Source: UBA8337 sp963932545 | GTDB lineage: Bacteria > Pseudomonadota > Alphaproteobacteria > RS24 | Direction: 5' to 3' | Length of the DNA stretch: 14,616 nucleotides | Assembly (NCBI GenBank): GCA_963932545.1 | Contig: CAWVRH010000023.1 | Coordinates: 1-14,616 of the forward strand | Shown: positions 6,390 through 14,568 of the stretch, one piece after another | How positions within the stretch are numbered: the stretch's first letter is position 1 | Layout: each line of letters begins with the position of its first letter | The notes under the pieces: generated by a model | What the model was told of the DNA's origin: nothing | What the model saw: the letters and a program-made list of their open reading frames with translations, nothing else | The model's database searches: none | Position numbers and translations under genes: made by a program

Positions 6390-7667
6390 ATGAGTGAAGC
6401 GATTAAACAAGACATGCGCCCAGGCGAAGACTTAGCCTATAGCACAGCCTTAAAGGACTTGGATCCATCGAACGCTTTACTCTGGCCCAAGGAAGAGTTC
6501 TGGCCGATTTTCGATCGTTTGCGCAATGAAGCTCCTTTGCACTATTGCGATGCCGGTTGGCAATCCGAAGACCGCACCAATGATGCGCCCGATATTGGCG
6601 GCTATTGGTCGGTAACGCGCTATGAAGACATTATGGCGATTGATACAGATCACAAGCGCTTCTCGTCGGAGCCAGCGATTGTGTTGCCAGACCCGTCCGA
6701 AGATTTTGAACTGCCGATGTTTATCGCGATGGATCAACCCAAGCATGACGTTCAGCGCAAAACGGTAGCTCCTATTATGGCGCCAATGAGCTTGGCCGAA
6801 ATGTCAAAACTCATTCGTGAGCGCACGCAATTCGTGCTCGACTCGGTGCCTATCGACGAAGAATTTGATTGGGTCGACGTGGTCTCGATTGAGCTGACTA
6901 CCATGATGCTCGCCACTTTGTTCGACTTCCCATTTGAAGACCGCCGCAAATTGACCCGCTGGTCGGATGTCGCCACCGCAGGCCCGGAAACGGGTATCGT
7001 GGAAAGCGAAGACCAACGCCGCGCTGAGCTGATGGAATGCGTGCAATATTTCATGGGACTATGGCAAGAGCGCCAAGGCAAAGATGGCAATGATTTAATC
7101 ACCATGCTGGCCAATGGCGAAGAAACCAAAGACATGGACACGATGGAATATCTAGGCAATTTGATTTTGCTGATTGTGGGCGGCAATGACACGACCCGTA
7201 ATTCCATGACTGCCTCGGTCTATGGCTCCAGCTTGTTCCCGGCCGAATGGGAAAAAGTAAAAGCTAATCGTGACCTTATTCCAAACACTGTGGCAGAGGT
7301 TATTCGCTGGCAAACGCCGCTAGCCTATATGCGCCGCACGGCTTTGGAAGATGTGGAAATGCACGGCGAGACCATTAAGAAAGGCGACAAAGTTGCCATG
7401 TGGTATGCCGCTGGTAACCGCGACGAGCGCAAATTTGAAAAGCCGAATGACCTAATTTTTGATCGCGAGAATGCTCGTAATCATATTTCCTTCGGTTTTG
7501 GCATTCACCGTTGCTTTGGCAACCGTCTGGCGGAATTGCAGTTGCAAATTCTGTGGGATGAAATGCTTAAGCGTTTCTCGAAAATCGAAGTTGTGGGTGA
7601 GCCAGAACGCAATGTGTCGTCTTTTGTTAAGGGCTACACAAAAATGACTGTGATTGCGCGCGCCTAA
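6390..7667 (+). CDS. CYP153-family cytochrome P450 (alkane 1-monooxygenase)
   Basis: A soluble P450 of 425 residues, very like the CYP153 family, which hydroxylates the terminal carbon of medium-chain alkanes and related compounds with electrons from a ferredoxin and its reductase. Seen: I-helix GGNDTT (residues 264-269) followed by RNSM, K-helix EVIR (303-306) followed by WQTPLAYMRRTA, heme loop FGFGIHRCFG (368-377) with Cys375, and near the C-terminus VVGEPER and SSFVKGY, all typical of CYP153. The frame is open from 6330, but GGGAG (6378-6382) is seven bases before the ATG at 6390, and the start site is predicted near 6334. Its stop overlaps the start of the following dehydrogenase (TAATG). 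The chain length accepted is unknown; fatty acids or terpenes are possible. Confidence 0.93.
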   Translation: MSEAIKQDMRPGEDLAYSTALKDLDPSNALLWPKEEFWPIFDRLRNEAPLHYCDAGWQSEDRTNDAPDIGGYWSVTRYEDIMAIDTDHKRFSSEPAIVLPDPSEDFELPMFIAMDQPKHDVQRKTVAPIMAPMSLAEMSKLIRERTQFVLDSVPIDEEFDWVDVVSIELTTMMLATLFDFPFEDRRKLTRWSDVATAGPETGIVESEDQRRAELMECVQYFMGLWQERQGKDGNDLITMLANGEETKDMDTMEYLGNLILLIVGGNDTTRNSMTASVYGSSLFPAEWEKVKANRDLIPNTVAEVIRWQTPLAYMRRTALEDVEMHGETIKKGDKVAMWYAAGNRDERKFEKPNDLIFDRENARNHISFGFGIHRCFGNRLAELQLQILWDEMLKRFSKIEVVGEPERNVSSFVKGYTKMTVIARA

Positions 7668-8473
7668 TGAGCCAAGATTGTAGTGGAAAAGTTGCGGTAG
7701 TTACTGGCGCAGCGACAGGCATTGGGCGTTCGGGCGCACTTGCTTTGGCGGCGGCGGGCGCGAAGCTCATCGTCACAGATATTGATGTGAGCGGGGTCGA
7801 GAAAACCGCGCAGATGATTATCGAGGCCGGCGGTCAGGCGCGTAGCCTAGCTCAAGACGTATCGCAAGAAAGCGTCTGGCAAGAGCTTATCGAGAGCATT
7901 AAGCAAACCGAAGGCCAGCTCAACGTATTGGTCAATAATGCTGGCATTGCGATTGGCGTGCCGGTGACCGAGATGAGCCTAGAAGATTGGCAGCGCCAAA
8001 ACGCGATTAATCTGGATGGCGTTTTTCTGGGGTGTAAACATTCTATTCCTTTGATGGCCCACAGCGGGCTTTCGAGCATTATCAATATATCGTCCATCGC
8101 GGGTCTTGTTGGGGCTTCGGGTCTGGCTGGCTATTCTGCGTCTAAGGGTGGCGTGCGTTTGTTTTCAAAGGCGATTGCCAATGAATGTGCGGATAACGGC
8201 CAAACCATTCGGTGCAATAGCGTGCATCCGGGCATTATCGATACGGATATTTGGTCGCGCGAAATTTCTGGCATGGCCAAAAACAATCCAGATATCATGA
8301 CACCCGGCGGAAACCGCGTGAACATAGACATGGTGGCTGCCGCTGGCATGCCAAATGGCAGGCCGGGCCAGCCGGAAGACATTGCCAATGGCATTGTTTA
8401 TCTGGCGTCGGATGCCTCGTCTTACGTGAATGGTACTGAGTTGGTAATTGATTACGCGATGACCGCGCGATAA
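7667..8473 (+). CDS. Short-chain dehydrogenase coupled to CYP153
   Basis: A classical SDR of 268 residues. Seen: TGAATGIG (residues 13-20), Asp38 after the second strand, which favours NAD over NADP, NNAG (90-93), Ser143, and Tyr156 with Lys160 in YSASK. The C-terminal part has GRPGQPEDIANGIVYLAS, standard for the family. The ATG overlaps the CYP153 stop codon by one base (TAATG), so it is translationally coupled. The context suggests it oxidises the alcohol made by the P450 to an aldehyde or ketone, in place of the GMC-type alcohol dehydrogenase seen in some alkane clusters. That role is inferred from position; motifs alone give only an NAD-dependent SDR. Confidence 0.93.
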   Translation: MSQDCSGKVAVVTGAATGIGRSGALALAAAGAKLIVTDIDVSGVEKTAQMIIEAGGQARSLAQDVSQESVWQELIESIKQTEGQLNVLVNNAGIAIGVPVTEMSLEDWQRQNAINLDGVFLGCKHSIPLMAHSGLSSIINISSIAGLVGASGLAGYSASKGGVRLFSKAIANECADNGQTIRCNSVHPGIIDTDIWSREISGMAKNNPDIMTPGGNRVNIDMVAAAGMPNGRPGQPEDIANGIVYLASDASSYVNGTELVIDYAMTAR

Positions 8474-8531
8474 GCGCGTGATAGAGTTTCGGCTCGTTCA
8501 GTTTCCCTGAGTTTTGCCAAAGGTCTATACC

Positions 8532-9962
8532 ATGCCATCCGCACTTATATCTTCTATCAGCGATGTTTTCCCTGCCGAGCCGGGGGTAATTTACCTGCAA
8601 GATAAGGGAAAGCCTGCCTGTCTTATTCGAGCGCTGACGCCCGAATCTCTGGCGGCATGGCGCGAAAACCTTGTCGGCCCGCACCTCACTTGGATGGAGA
8701 CTACGCATTTTGCGGCCGCTGCGGGCGAGGTTTTACTGCTGCCCAATTCAGCCGGTGATTTAGAGGCCGTGCTTTTGGGGCTTGGCGCGAAGCCAGACCC
8801 TTTTGCTATGGCCGCTTTGCCCACGCAATTGCCAGAAGGTGCCTATCGGCTAGACGATAGTGCGCCAGAGGCCGTGAAAGACATGGCGCCTTTGGCTTGG
8901 GCGATGGGCTGCTATCGGTATGAGGTTTATAAAAACCGCCCACGCGAGGGCGCATGGCCGCAACTGGTTTTACCAAAAACGTGTGACCGCGCCCGCGTAG
9001 ATAGGCTAAACCGCGCCGTCTATTCCACCCGTCATCTCATCAATACGCCGGCCGCTGATATGGGCCCCGAGGCGCTAGAGCAAGTGATGCAAGCGCTGGC
9101 CAAACGCCATAAGGCCAAGCTGAATGTCATCTCTGGCGATAATTTATTGCAACAGAATTACCCAATGATTCACGCCGTCGGGCGCGCCGCCGTCGAAGCG
9201 CCGCGCTTGCTGGACCTGACGTGGGGCGAAGAAGACGCGCCCAAAGTAACGCTGGTCGGCAAAGGCGTTTGTTTCGATACGGGCGGTCTGAACCTAAAGC
9301 CGGGTTCGTATATGGATATTATGAAAAAAGATATGGGCGGCGCCGCCATTTCGATTGCGCTGGCCGATGCCCTAATGGATGCGGGGCTACCCATTCGCTT
9401 ACGCTTGATGGTCGGTGCGGTGGAAAACGCCATTGGCCCGGATGCCTTTCGCCCGGGCGATGTGCTGGCCAGCCGCAAAGGCTTGGCCGTGGAAATTGGC
9501 AATACCGATGCCGAGGGGCGTCTGGTTTTGGCCGATATGTTATGCGAGGCCGATAGCGAAACGCCAGACGTGCTGATCGATTTTGCTACCCTCACAGGCG
9601 CCGCGCGCGTGGCTATGGGGCCAGAAGTCGTGCCGTTTTATACCCATGATGATGAGCTTGCGCAGGCCATGCAACACGCCGCCAGCGAGGCGCATGACCC
9701 GATGTGGCGTATGCCACTTTGGGCCGGCTATGATGGCTGGCTGGATAGCCAAATTGGCGATGTGAACCATATTGGATCTGCGCCCATGGGCGGCTCGATT
9801 ACCGCCGCTCTGTTCTTGGCTCGCTTTGTTGAGCAATCTGAGACTTGGATGCATTGCGATGTATATGCGTGGAGCTTGCGGGCACGCGCTGGGCGTCCAG
9901 TTGGCGGAGAGGCACAAGCTTTGCGCGCCGTTTACACTTATTTGGAACAACGCTTTGCCTAA
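8532..9962 (+). CDS. Leucyl aminopeptidase family protein (M17)
   Basis: A cytoplasmic two-metal aminopeptidase of family M17, 476 residues, removing N-terminal residues from peptides. Metal ligands and catalytic residues are all visible: Lys244 and Asp249 in GKGVCFDTGG, Lys256 in NLKPGS, Asp267, and Asp326, Glu328 and Arg330 in the signature NTDAEGRL (324-331). The N-terminal domain is divergent, as in the alphaproteobacterial PepA-like group. The frame begins at a TTG at 8514; the ATG at 8532 has AAAGG eight bases upstream and is preferred. It starts 58 bases after the dehydrogenase with no clear terminator or promoter between, so read-through from the CYP153 operon is possible. Its last eight bases overlap the NlpC/P60 gene. 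Confidence 0.95.
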   Translation: MPSALISSISDVFPAEPGVIYLQDKGKPACLIRALTPESLAAWRENLVGPHLTWMETTHFAAAAGEVLLLPNSAGDLEAVLLGLGAKPDPFAMAALPTQLPEGAYRLDDSAPEAVKDMAPLAWAMGCYRYEVYKNRPREGAWPQLVLPKTCDRARVDRLNRAVYSTRHLINTPAADMGPEALEQVMQALAKRHKAKLNVISGDNLLQQNYPMIHAVGRAAVEAPRLLDLTWGEEDAPKVTLVGKGVCFDTGGLNLKPGSYMDIMKKDMGGAAISIALADALMDAGLPIRLRLMVGAVENAIGPDAFRPGDVLASRKGLAVEIGNTDAEGRLVLADMLCEADSETPDVLIDFATLTGAARVAMGPEVVPFYTHDDELAQAMQHAASEAHDPMWRMPLWAGYDGWLDSQIGDVNHIGSAPMGGSITAALFLARFVEQSETWMHCDVYAWSLRARAGRPVGGEAQALRAVYTYLEQRFA

Positions 9963-10809
9963 TCCCAAACCAGACCCGCGCCTCAATGTCTGGCGCGATG
10001 ATTTGGCGGGTGCGCATTTGCGAGCCGAGGTTTCGGCGCGCCGCTTTGTTGAGGGCGAAGATTATACAATCATCGCTCCGGTCAGTGCTTTGCGCCGCTC
10101 GCCCGCCGATGGCGCCATGCAGGATAGCCAATTGCTCTATGGCGAGGGGTTTCGGGTTTATGAGATGAAAGACAGATGGGCTTGGGGGCAGGCCAATCAC
10201 GATGATTATGTTGGCTATGTGCTGGCGGAAGATTTGCAAAAAACCAGCCCTGTGATGGCACCCACCCATAAGCTTGTAAGCTTGCGGAGTTTTATTTACC
10301 GCGAGCCAGATATTAAAACACGGCCTCTCATGGGGGTTTGCATGGGGGCTCAGTTAAGCGTGTCTCGCTTTGAAGGTCGTTTCGCTGAGCTGTCGGAGGA
10401 GACAGGCGGCGGCTTCATTCATGCTGCGCATATTGCCCCGATGGGCGAGTTCCAAAGCCGACCGGTGGAGGTTGCGCGCCGCTTTATTGGCGCCCCCTAT
10501 TTTTGGGGCGGGCGCGAAAGCATAGGGCTGGATTGTTCGGCACTGGTGCAAACCGCCCTGATGGCCTGTGGACTTGCGTGCCCCCGCGATAGCGATATGC
10601 AAGAAGCCAGTCTTGGCACAGCCGTTGAGGTGGCAGAGGTTGGAGACATCGTATTTTGGAAAGGCCATGTTGGGTTTTTGAGTGCGCCGAACACGCTATT
10701 GCACGCCAATGCGTTTCATATGTCGGTGGTCGAAGAAAATTTCGACGCCGCTTGCGCCCGTATCCGCGAGACGGAAGGGCCGATTACGGCCATGAAGCGC
10801 CTCAGCTAA
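9955..10809 (+). CDS. NlpC/P60 (C40) cysteine peptidase with SH3-like N-terminal part
   Basis: A papain-like peptidase of 284 residues that would cleave peptide bonds of peptidoglycan stem peptides. Residues about 34-165 look like two SH3-type binding modules (for example VSALRRSP and GWGQ/YVGYV-like strands), and the catalytic domain follows: Cys194 in LDCSALVQ, His238 in KGHVGFL, and His250 in LLHAN as third residue, with the Cys-His and His-His spacing usual for the family. The frame is open from 9772 inside the aminopeptidase gene. A TTG at 9955 is chosen because it puts the protein start just before the DPRL-type N-terminus I associate with this family; GGAA lies eight bases upstream. 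No signal peptide is seen, so it may act on imported muropeptides in the cytoplasm. The aminopeptidase next door fits that role. Confidence 0.9.
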   Translation: MPNPKPDPRLNVWRDDLAGAHLRAEVSARRFVEGEDYTIIAPVSALRRSPADGAMQDSQLLYGEGFRVYEMKDRWAWGQANHDDYVGYVLAEDLQKTSPVMAPTHKLVSLRSFIYREPDIKTRPLMGVCMGAQLSVSRFEGRFAELSEETGGGFIHAAHIAPMGEFQSRPVEVARRFIGAPYFWGGRESIGLDCSALVQTALMACGLACPRDSDMQEASLGTAVEVAEVGDIVFWKGHVGFLSAPNTLLHANAFHMSVVEENFDAACARIRETEGPITAMKRLS

Positions 10810-10835
10810 ACACTTCTCTAAACACTTACCTAAAC
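10806..10835. repeat. 12-base tandem repeat across two convergent stop codons
   Basis: CTAAAC occurs at 10806, 10818 and 10830. The first two units are CTAAACACTTCT and CTAAACACTTAC, and the third is partial. Each unit has TAA on the plus strand and TAG on the minus strand. Because the period is 12, all three lie in frame with the NlpC/P60 stop (10807-10809) and with the yejF stop (10832-10830). The 20 bases between the two genes are made of this repeat, and no hairpin terminator is seen. Confidence 0.75.
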
Positions 10836-12428
10836 ATCCGTATCGAGTGCGGCTGCCAGTAGGTTTTTCGTATAGGTTTCGCGCGGGGCATCGAAAATTT
10901 GGGTCGCCGTTCCGGTTTCCACACAGACCCCATTTTGCATCACCATCACCTGATGGGACATCGCCCGCACGACTTTCAAATCATGGCTTATGAATAAATA
11001 GGTCAGCCCTTTTTGCTTTTGCAGGCGGCGCAACATATCGATGATTTGGGCCTGTACCGAGCGGTCTAATGCGCTGGTCGGCTCGTCGAGCACTAAAAAC
11101 TCTGGCTCTAATATCAATGCGCGCGCAATGGCGATGCGCTGGCGCTGCCCACCCGAAAACTCATGCGGATAGCGCTCGGCCGTATCAGGGTCCAGTTCCA
11201 CTTCAATGAGGATATCGCGGACGCGCTGGGCCACCTCTACTTTGCTCAAATCCGGTCTATGTAGCTTCAAACCTTCGGCAATAATTTCGCCAACTGCCAT
11301 GCGCGGGCTCAACGCGCCATAAGGATCTTGGAAAACAATTTGCATATTTTTTCGCAAACCCCGACGCGTTATTCGGTCGGTCGCGAGAACATCGGTATCG
11401 CCTAAAAAGGCCTGTCCCGTGGCCTTTTGAAGCCCCAATAAAGCCCGCCCGAGCGTGGTTTTGCCCGAGCCGCTCTCGCCCACAACGCCAAGCGTTTCCC
11501 CGCGTTTGATGGAGAAAGAGATATCATTCACCGCTTTGACATGGGCATAGGTGCGCTGTAAGAAACCGCGTTTCATTGGAAACCAAACGCGTAAATTTTC
11601 GGCCCGCACCAGCTCATCGATCGCCTTGCTTGGCGCTGGCGAGCCCGCTGGCTCTGCATCTATGAGTTTTTTGGTATAGGCCTGCTGCGGGTTTTTGAAT
11701 ACGGTCGCGCTTTTTCCTGTCTCCACAATTTCACCGTTTTGCATGACGCAAATGCGGTCGGCCATTTTTTTCACGATGCCTAAGTCATGGGTTATCAGCA
11801 AAACCGCCATGCCGGTCTCTTTTTGCAAATCTTTCAGTAGGTCGAGAATTTGTTTTTGTATGGTTACATCCAAAGCGGTGGTCGGCTCATCGGCGATGAG
11901 CAATTGCGGTTTATTGGCCAAGGCCATGGCAATCATCACGCGTTGGCGTTGCCCGCCCGATAGCTCATGTGGCAAGGCGCCAAGACGCGCGTGCGCATCG
12001 GCAATACCGACACGCTCAAGCAGCCGCAGGGTTTCGGCCTTTGCGGCGGCGCGACCTAGACCCTGATGCAGCTCAAGCACCTCTGTGATTTGTTTCTCAA
12101 TCGAATGCAGCGGGTTGAGCGACGACATGGGTTCTTGAAAAATCATCGAGATTTTAGACCCGCGCACTTGGCGCAACTCATCTTCGCTGAGGCTCAGCAG
12201 GTCTTGGCCATCGAAGTGAATTTCCCCGCCGTCATGAAACGCTGCTGGGTAGGGCAGCAGTTTTAAAATCGACAAGGCACTAACAGATTTGCCAGACCCA
12301 CTTTCGCCAACCAGTCCTAGCGTTTCGCCCGCGCCAATATCAAAGCTCACGCCTTTCACTGCATGGCTTACGCGGCCATCGCTAGTGAAGCCAATGCGTA
12401 AATTTTTCAAGGAAATCAGAGCGCCCAT
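10830..12428 (-). CDS. yejF: Peptide ABC transporter ATPase YejF (two fused nucleotide-binding domains)
   Basis: The energy-supplying cytoplasmic subunit of the YejABEF peptide importer, 532 residues against 529 in E. coli. It is a fusion of two ABC domains. Domain 1 has Walker A GESGSGKS (41-48), Q-loop Gln98, LSGGQ (156-160), Walker B with Glu181, and His214. Domain 2 has GESGSGKT (317-324), Gln367, FSGGQ (424-428), Asp448-Glu449 and His482. Both sites look competent. It starts five bases after the yejE stop with only a weak Shine-Dalgarno, so it probably depends on translation of yejE. In enterobacteria the system takes up microcin C; in rhizobia and Brucella it is tied to uptake of or tolerance to antimicrobial peptides. 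Confidence 0.95.
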   Translation of the reverse strand: MGALISLKNLRIGFTSDGRVSHAVKGVSFDIGAGETLGLVGESGSGKSVSALSILKLLPYPAAFHDGGEIHFDGQDLLSLSEDELRQVRGSKISMIFQEPMSSLNPLHSIEKQITEVLELHQGLGRAAAKAETLRLLERVGIADAHARLGALPHELSGGQRQRVMIAMALANKPQLLIADEPTTALDVTIQKQILDLLKDLQKETGMAVLLITHDLGIVKKMADRICVMQNGEIVETGKSATVFKNPQQAYTKKLIDAEPAGSPAPSKAIDELVRAENLRVWFPMKRGFLQRTYAHVKAVNDISFSIKRGETLGVVGESGSGKTTLGRALLGLQKATGQAFLGDTDVLATDRITRRGLRKNMQIVFQDPYGALSPRMAVGEIIAEGLKLHRPDLSKVEVAQRVRDILIEVELDPDTAERYPHEFSGGQRQRIAIARALILEPEFLVLDEPTSALDRSVQAQIIDMLRRLQKQKGLTYLFISHDLKVVRAMSHQVMVMQNGVCVETGTATQIFDAPRETYTKNLLAAALDTDV

Positions 12429-12433
12429 AATAT

Positions 12434-13462
12434 CTAGCCCAACGTCTTTCTAGGGTCGAAGGCATCGCGCACGGCCTCGCCGATGAAAATCAACAGCGAC
12501 AGCATAATCGCAATGGTGAAAAACCCCGAAAGCCCCAACCAAGGCGCCTGCAAATTAGCTTTGCCTTGCGCCAATAATTCGCCCAAAGACGGCGAGCCAG
12601 GCGGCAGGCCAAAGCCCAAAAAGTCGAGCGAAGTGAGCGTAGTGATGGAAGCATTTAAAATAAACGGCATAAAAGTGAGCGTGGCGACCATGGCATTGGG
12701 CAATAAATGGCGTGCCATAATGGTGGCATTGCCAACACCGAGTGCTCGCGCCGCTTCGACATATTCTAAATTGCGGGCGCGCAAAAACTCGGCCCGCACA
12801 ACGCCGACCAGCGACACCCAAGAGAATAATAATAAAATGCCAAGCAAAATCCAAAACCCAGGCTCGATGATAGCGGCAATAATAATCAGCAAATAAAGGG
12901 TTGGCACAGACGTCCATATTTCAATGAAACGCTGCAGCCCAAGGTCAACCCAACCGCCAAAATAGCCCTGCACGGCACCGGCTGCAATGCCGATGACGGA
13001 AGACGCCAGCGTTAAAATAAGGCCAAAGAGAACCGAAATGCGAAAGCCATAAATCAGACGCGCGAGCACATCGCGGCCTTGGTCATCGGTGCCCAGCCAG
13101 TTTTGCGCACTCGGCGGTGCGGGCGCGGGCTGCTGCAAATCTAGGTTGATGGTATTGTAGCTATAGCGTAGCGGCGGCCAGATGATCGTGCCCCCTTTTC
13201 CCTCAATCAGCTCGATGACGAATGGATCGCGATAATCGGCTTCGGTCGCAAAATCACCGCCAAATTCAGTCTCGGCATAAGTTGCGAACACAGGCGCATA
13301 GATGGCGCCTTCATGGCGAATGAGGAGCGGCTTATCATTGGCTAAAAACTCGGCGAACAGAGTGACAAGGAACAAGCCAGCGAACAGCCATAGGGAGATA
13401 AGCCCACGCCGATTGGCTTTAAAATTGCGCCAACGACGCTGATTTAGCGGAGAGATAAGCAT
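12434..13462 (-). CDS. yejE: Peptide ABC transporter permease YejE
   Basis: Inner-membrane permease of the Yej system, 342 residues against 341 in E. coli. It has an N-terminal membrane segment (about 21-40), a periplasmic region typical of YejE (about 41-135, with NWLGTDDQGRD at 121-131), then five more membrane segments. The cytoplasmic EAA loop that contacts the ATPase lies around 233-258 (EYVEAARALG). The C-terminal GEAVRDAFDPRK is characteristic of the DppC/OppC group. The ATG at 13462 overlaps the yejB stop by one base (TGATG), with AGGGGG six bases upstream; the frame's first codon is a TTG three bases earlier and is rejected. Confidence 0.95.
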   Translation of the reverse strand: MLISPLNQRRWRNFKANRRGLISLWLFAGLFLVTLFAEFLANDKPLLIRHEGAIYAPVFATYAETEFGGDFATEADYRDPFVIELIEGKGGTIIWPPLRYSYNTINLDLQQPAPAPPSAQNWLGTDDQGRDVLARLIYGFRISVLFGLILTLASSVIGIAAGAVQGYFGGWVDLGLQRFIEIWTSVPTLYLLIIIAAIIEPGFWILLGILLLFSWVSLVGVVRAEFLRARNLEYVEAARALGVGNATIMARHLLPNAMVATLTFMPFILNASITTLTSLDFLGFGLPPGSPSLGELLAQGKANLQAPWLGLSGFFTIAIMLSLLIFIGEAVRDAFDPRKTLG

Positions 13463-14568
13463 CAACCGCCCCCTTGCGCAGAGAAATCAATCCGCGGATC
13501 GACCCACATATACGTGATGTCAGAGATAAGCGTGACGACAAGCCCGACCAGACCGAAAATATAAAGCGAGGCAAAAACTACCGGATAATCGCGGTTGATG
13601 ATGCTCTCATAAGACAATAGCCCAAGGCCATCGAGCGAGAAAATCGTCTCGATAAGCAGCGAGCCTGTAAAAAACGCGCCGATGAAAGCGCCCGGAAAAC
13701 CGGCGATGACGATGAGCATGGCATTGCGAAACACATGGCCATATAAAACCCGCCCCTCGGTTAGTCCTTTGGCGCGCGCGGTAACGACATATTGTTTTCT
13801 AATCTCATCGAGAAAAGCATTTTTCGTTAGCAAGCTAGTGGTTGCAAAACCTGAGATGGAAAGCGCCAAGACGGGCAGGAAGATATGCCAGAGATAATCC
13901 AACGCTTTTCCGCTTAGGCTCAATTGGTCGAAATTATCAGACGTCAGCCCGCGTAACGGGAACCAGTCGAAATACGAGCCACCCGCAAATAAAACAATGA
14001 GGACGACGGCGAATAAAAATCCAGGAATGGCATAGCCGACAATAATCACGCCAGAGGTCCAAACATCAAAAGCACTGCCATCGCGGCGCGCTTTGGCGAT
14101 GCCTAAGGGTATGGAAATAAAATACGTCAGCAAAGTCGCCCAAAGCCCAAGTGTGATGGAGACGGGCAGCTTTTCTTTAATCAGGTCCATGACCGGAATA
14201 TCGCGGTAATAACTCTCTCCAAAATCGAAGCGAGCATAGTCTTTGACCAATTTGAAGAACCGCTCATGGGCTGGTTTGTCGAAACCAAATTGGACTTCTA
14301 ACTCGGCGATGAATTCGGGGTCGAGGCCTTGGGCCCCGCGATATTTGCTGCCCGCAGCACTTTGCGCTGCTGCGCCTTGCATACCGCCAGAGCCATCTTG
14401 CGCGCTGGTAAAGCGCGAGGTGGCGCCTACGTCATGGCCTTGTAATTGGGCGATGACGCGCTCCACTGGCCCGCCGGGGGCGAATTGCACAATGGCAAAG
14501 CTAATCGCCATAATGCCGAAAATCGTCGGCACCATCAGCAGCAAGCGGCGAAGAATATAAGCACCCAT
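13462..14568 (-). CDS. yejB: Peptide ABC transporter permease YejB
   Basis: Partner permease of YejE, 368 residues against about 364 in E. coli. Membrane segments are seen at about 8-30, 137-160, 173-197, 226-248, 285-307 and 333-352. Between the first two lies the periplasmic insert of the YejB group, with YRGAQGLDP (76-84) and FGFDKPAHERFF. The EAA loop is at about 255-284 (RKQYVVTARAKG). Although the frame opens with TTG at 14577, the ATG at 14568 gives MGAYILRRLLL, close to the known YejB N-terminus; GGGAG lies 11 bases upstream, a slightly long spacing. It is the first yej gene in the window. The periplasmic binding protein YejA is expected upstream, past the right edge; the last 48 bases show no certain part of it. 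Confidence 0.95.
   Translation of the reverse strand: MGAYILRRLLLMVPTIFGIMAISFAIVQFAPGGPVERVIAQLQGHDVGATSRFTSAQDGSGGMQGAAAQSAAGSKYRGAQGLDPEFIAELEVQFGFDKPAHERFFKLVKDYARFDFGESYYRDIPVMDLIKEKLPVSITLGLWATLLTYFISIPLGIAKARRDGSAFDVWTSGVIIVGYAIPGFLFAVVLIVLFAGGSYFDWFPLRGLTSDNFDQLSLSGKALDYLWHIFLPVLALSISGFATTSLLTKNAFLDEIRKQYVVTARAKGLTEGRVLYGHVFRNAMLIVIAGFPGAFIGAFFTGSLLIETIFSLDGLGLLSYESIINRDYPVVFASLYIFGLVGLVVTLISDITYMWVDPRIDFSAQGGG

Noticed and set aside
8464..8478. CGCGC-GATAA-GCGCG hairpin at the end of the second dehydrogenase as a terminator
   Set aside because: The stem is only five pairs, it overlaps the stop codon, and no T-run follows.
9772..9954. Upstream part of the NlpC/P60 frame inside the aminopeptidase gene
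   Set aside because: It runs out of frame through the conserved M17 C-terminus and adds nothing like a known domain.
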